A stretch of 64,000 nt of DNA, from positions 235,001-299,000 of the forward strand of contig JAMJFZ010000818.1 in assembly GCA_026225945.1 (NCBI GenBank), written 5' to 3'. The notes under the pieces were generated by a model. It was not told the origin of the DNA, did not search any database, and saw nothing but the letters and a program-made list of their open reading frames with translations. The translations under genes were made by a program, and so were the position numbers. This document shows positions 61,505 to 64,000 of the stretch, piece by piece (the first letter of the stretch is position 1; each line of letters starts with the position of its first letter). The DNA is from Cricetomys ansorgei. Its lineage: Eukaryota; Chordata; Mammalia; Rodentia; Nesomyidae.

Positions 61505-61625
61505 CTCCTCTCTCTCCAGGGTCTCACTAAAATTGCCCAGGCTGGTCTTGAACTTGTGACCTGTTGCCTCAGATTCATAAGAACCTGGGATTGCAGGCCT
61601 TGAGTGAGAGGCCACCTGGCTTTCA
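61505..61625 (-). repeat. B1-like SINE, reverse, old
   Basis: CAGGGTCTCACTAAAATTGC, CCAGGCTGGTCTTGAACTTG and CCTGGGATTGCAGGCCTTGA in reverse B1 order. Confidence 0.65.
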
Positions 61626-62648
61626 GGTTCTCCCCTCACCCCGGGACCAGCACAGGCAGGTGAGGAGCCCGCCTACACACATGGGCACACCCTTGCCTTA
61701 GCTACAGGCTCCATGGTTGGGATGATTTGTGACTCTAAATTAAGCATATCTCACTAACGACCAACAACCTCCGCTCAACCGGAAATTCTGGACAGGTGGT
61801 GGTACAGCCACGGAGACCAAACTGAGTTAAAGACATTCCTCAGACTGAGAAAACTCTTATTTGGTGCCACTTTAAAATGGGCAGGAAAACCCAGATGGCC
61901 TCTGACCTTTGGTCACTGCACCCAACTAAACCATATAGGGGCGTTGGAAGACGTGGATCAACAAGAGTAAGTCACAAGCCATTCTTTCCCTAAAATCCGC
62001 AGCCAACCGCAAGGCTTAGTCGGCATAAAGAGTAGGCTGGCGGCCATGGGAACTGGCTCCGTGAAGAGGAGCTCTCCACAGAAGAATGGCACTGTGGGAT
62101 TTTTGTATTGCAAAATTTCTCAATTATAACATGGTGACTTGGCCACACTCATTTCTGGTCTTTTTTTCTTTCTATTAAATATACGTATGTGCATGCATGT
62201 GGACTGAAAGTCCAAATCCTAAGTCCTTTCCATGACGCCCCTAGCTCCCTACCCAGGGTGGGGGGGAAGCTCTGGACGTCATGTGACCCCACCCTCTAGG
62301 ACACAGAGCTACACACAGGCTTTTCCCTGGACTGAGGAAACGATGTCATTGTCTGCTTCTGAGGCTTGGTCTATGATATGGCAGAAATGGACCAGGAAGC
62401 AGGAGGAACTGACTGGGTTCTCTCAGCTCTCCGCCCCTTAGTCTGGCCTGGCTGGTCCCCCAAACCCTCCTGCTTTCTTTGAATCAGTTGCCCTCTCTGG
62501 TCTGAGTTAGATTAATGGATCCTTGTCTCCCCCCCCCTCCCCGCGCCCCCAAGAGTGTACTACATAGACGACTTGAGGTTCTTCCGGCGACCTTTGGAGC
62601 CCTGCTGCGCCTGGGGCATCCCTGTTTGGGGAGCAGAAAGGACAGTAC

Positions 62649-62720
62649 CTGTGTCGCTTATGCTTCTTGGAGCTTTTCTTCTTCTTCTTCTTGACAGGCG
62701 ATGGGCTGTAGGACGGGGAC
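62649..62720 (-). CDS. SRRM4: SRRM4 exon (72 nt), Lys-rich block
   Basis: Acceptor CTGCAG at 62721-62726, donor GTACTG at 62643-62648. It encodes SPSYSPSPV, six lysines, then SSKKHKRHR, with split codons at both ends (phase 2 in, phase 2 out). It corresponds to roughly residues 123-147 of about 610 and is part of the basic, Ser-rich low-complexity region. Probably exon 4 of 13. Confidence 0.93.
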
Positions 62721-62829
62721 CTGCAGGAGGGAGACAGGTTGCCATGGATCCCTTCTCCATTGGACATAAGGTCTCAGCTCTTCTGGGGGCCATAACAGGG
62801 ACAACCCCCGGACTGATGGTAGCTCGCTT

Positions 62830-62970
62830 TTATGTGATTTGCCTTACCCCATTTAAGCCTTCTTATGCAGATAACAAAAGTAAGACTCGGAGTGGTAAAG
62901 CGACCTGCCCAAAGACACACAGCCAAGACATGGATGGTCTGAGATGGGAACAGAATTCTCCCTGAACCCT
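62830..62970 (+). repeat. MIR-like SINE fragment
   Basis: AACAAAAGTAAGACTCGGAG followed by TGGTAAAGCGACCTGCCCAA and AGACACACAGCCAAGACATG is the MIR core. Confidence 0.6.
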
Positions 62971-63714
62971 AGGTTTTGTTCCTAACAGCATCATCCCATA
63001 GTGACCCTCTTGGTGAAGCCGAAAAGGCTTTCTTGGCCTCACATTCTGTGGTAGGCTCTCTGCTGTCTCCTTGGTAAGGCTGTCCCCGCAGTCATAGCGC
63101 GGGTGGGGCCTCCAGAGGTCACGCGAGAAACAGTTACCCTCCCTGTGGCCATAGCGATGACTCTGCCTGACACTAGGGTGACCTGATCTCCCCCTCTCGA
63201 CTCCACCACAGGCTCACAGCTTGTCTCTTGCCTTATTTCCTCAATGCCGCCACTGCGGGAAGGCTTGAAATGGAGGCTGCAAGCTTAGCGCCTGCAGCCT
63301 CTCTAATAAGGTAGATGAATGAAGCAGGCTGGTGGGAAGACAGTAGGGAGTGGTGAGCAGCTGCCTCCGCCCCTCGGGTGGGGGTTGGGGCTCGGCGTGA
63401 GATGAAGCCCCAGCCTTTCCCATAGAAGACTCCAGAAATCCATATTTTGATAGGAAACATCCCAGTTTCTAAAGCCTTCCCAGGCTCAGAGAACCCAGGG
63501 CGCGCCATTTCCTCTAAGTTCTGTGCACGTCTAAAATCAGGGGACAACTCACCCCGAGTACACCCCATGCCTTGCAATGGGGGCTGTGGGGATGTCACCC
63601 GCACTCCCCACTGAGTCCTATCTGGGTCCATCTTTAAGAAGCGGGGCTAAGCAGGAGTGATGGGGAAGCCTTTGCAAACCTGGATCCAGGCCCAAGCCGG
63701 CCAGGCATTGCTCG

Positions 63715-63731
63715 CTGCTGCCCCCTGCAGG
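63715..63731 (-). promoter_or_regulatory. CTCF-like site in SRRM4 intron
   Basis: The minus strand reads CCTGCAGGGGGCAGCAG, a close match to the CTCF core. It is not in a recognisable SINE. Occupancy is unknown. Confidence 0.45.
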
Positions 63732-64000
63732 CGTCTCTAAACACCGCCTGGGAGGCTTGGTGGGACCCTGGCTCCCCTGCAGCCAGACTGCTGGACAAGG
63801 TTTTACTCAGCCTGTGAGAGATTCCGGTAATGTAATGTTTTAATTATAAAATCGTCTTGAAAGAATTGTGTGTAGAAAGAAATTCATGCAGCTCCAAAGA
63901 GCCATGAGCTGGTATTCATATAAAATGTTAACCTTAGATCAGGAGAAGATCCTGGGAATCAAGCCCAATGTGGATTCTGTCATCCCACCCTATGAGCCTT

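Larger units (their letters stand above)
60769..62648 (-). other. SRRM4: SRRM4 intron upstream of the 27-nt microexon
   Basis: 1.9 kb. The last 60 nt before the exon are C/T-rich with two UGC motifs. A reverse B1-like element lies at 61505-61625. No exon was recognised. Confidence 0.85.
26440..62720 (-). other. SRRM4: SRRM4 gene, partial (last ten coding exons and 3' UTR)
   Basis: SRRM4 (nSR100) is a nuclear, neuron-specific Ser/Arg-repeat protein. It binds UGC-containing intronic motifs just upstream of 3' splice sites and promotes inclusion of neural exons, above all microexons of 3-27 nt (family knowledge). Ten coding exons on the minus strand join in one uninterrupted frame of about 480 codons ending in TAA at 31540-31542. 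Exons 1-3 of the expected 13, coding for roughly the first 120 residues, lie beyond 64000. Almost every junction splits an AGN (Ser/Arg) codon after its second base. The lower limit rests on a candidate polyadenylation signal at 26440-26445. Confidence 0.96.
62721..64000 (-). other. SRRM4: SRRM4 intron upstream of the 72-nt exon (partial)
   Basis: No exon encoding the preceding KKKK-STRKKRRR region was found, so it lies beyond the window. A MIR piece (about 62830-62970) and a strong CTCF-like site (63715-63731) are present. Confidence 0.8.

Noticed and set aside
62721..64000. Search for the SRRM4 exon preceding the 72-nt exon
   Set aside because: No Lys/Arg-rich coding stretch ending in AG before a GT donor was found on the minus strand.

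Overview
This is a mammalian genomic window, almost certainly from a muroid rodent. B1, B4/ID-type, B3 and URR1 elements and rodent-type MaLR LTRs are scattered throughout, with many long (CA)n/(TG)n tracts and old MIR copies. Two protein-coding genes are present, both on the minus strand. The order is the one known for human 12q24.23, where SRRM4 lies upstream of HSPB8.

HSPB8 (small heat-shock protein Hsp22) occupies about 1-11250. Coding exon 1 (10195-10561) and exon 2 (3844-3907) are complete with canonical splice sites. The third coding exon was not found and should lie before position 1. Upstream of the start codon are a leader containing a MIR fragment, a TATA-like element, a partial heat-shock element and a perfect MEF2 match. 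Residue 124, the first whole codon of exon 2, reads Gln where I recall Lys in other mammals.

From 11250 to about 26400 I see no exon. The stretch holds microsatellites, G-rich tracts, SINEs and a dense MaLR cluster at 16469-20880. The cluster includes an LTR-internal-LTR insertion at 18171-20258 whose internal part carries a B1.

SRRM4 (nSR100, the neural microexon splicing activator) fills the rest. Ten coding exons, probably exons 4-13, were placed to the base: 62649-62720, 60742-60768, 59556-59597, 56701-56793, 54391-54550, 41291-41595, 36928-37131, 34351-34461, 33490-33627, and 31540-31828 with the stop codon. The frame runs unbroken through all ten, about 480 codons. The amino-terminal exons lie beyond 64000. 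A 3' UTR of perhaps 5 kb follows the stop and may end near an AATAAA at 26440-26445.

The most interesting observation is that SRRM4, whose product activates 3-27 nt microexons through UGC motifs upstream of the 3' splice site, contains a 27-nt in-frame exon with two UGC motifs 28 and 44 nt upstream. That is a candidate autoregulatory microexon. No undescribed system was recognised. The window reads as two well-known vertebrate genes in ordinary rodent repeat-rich DNA.
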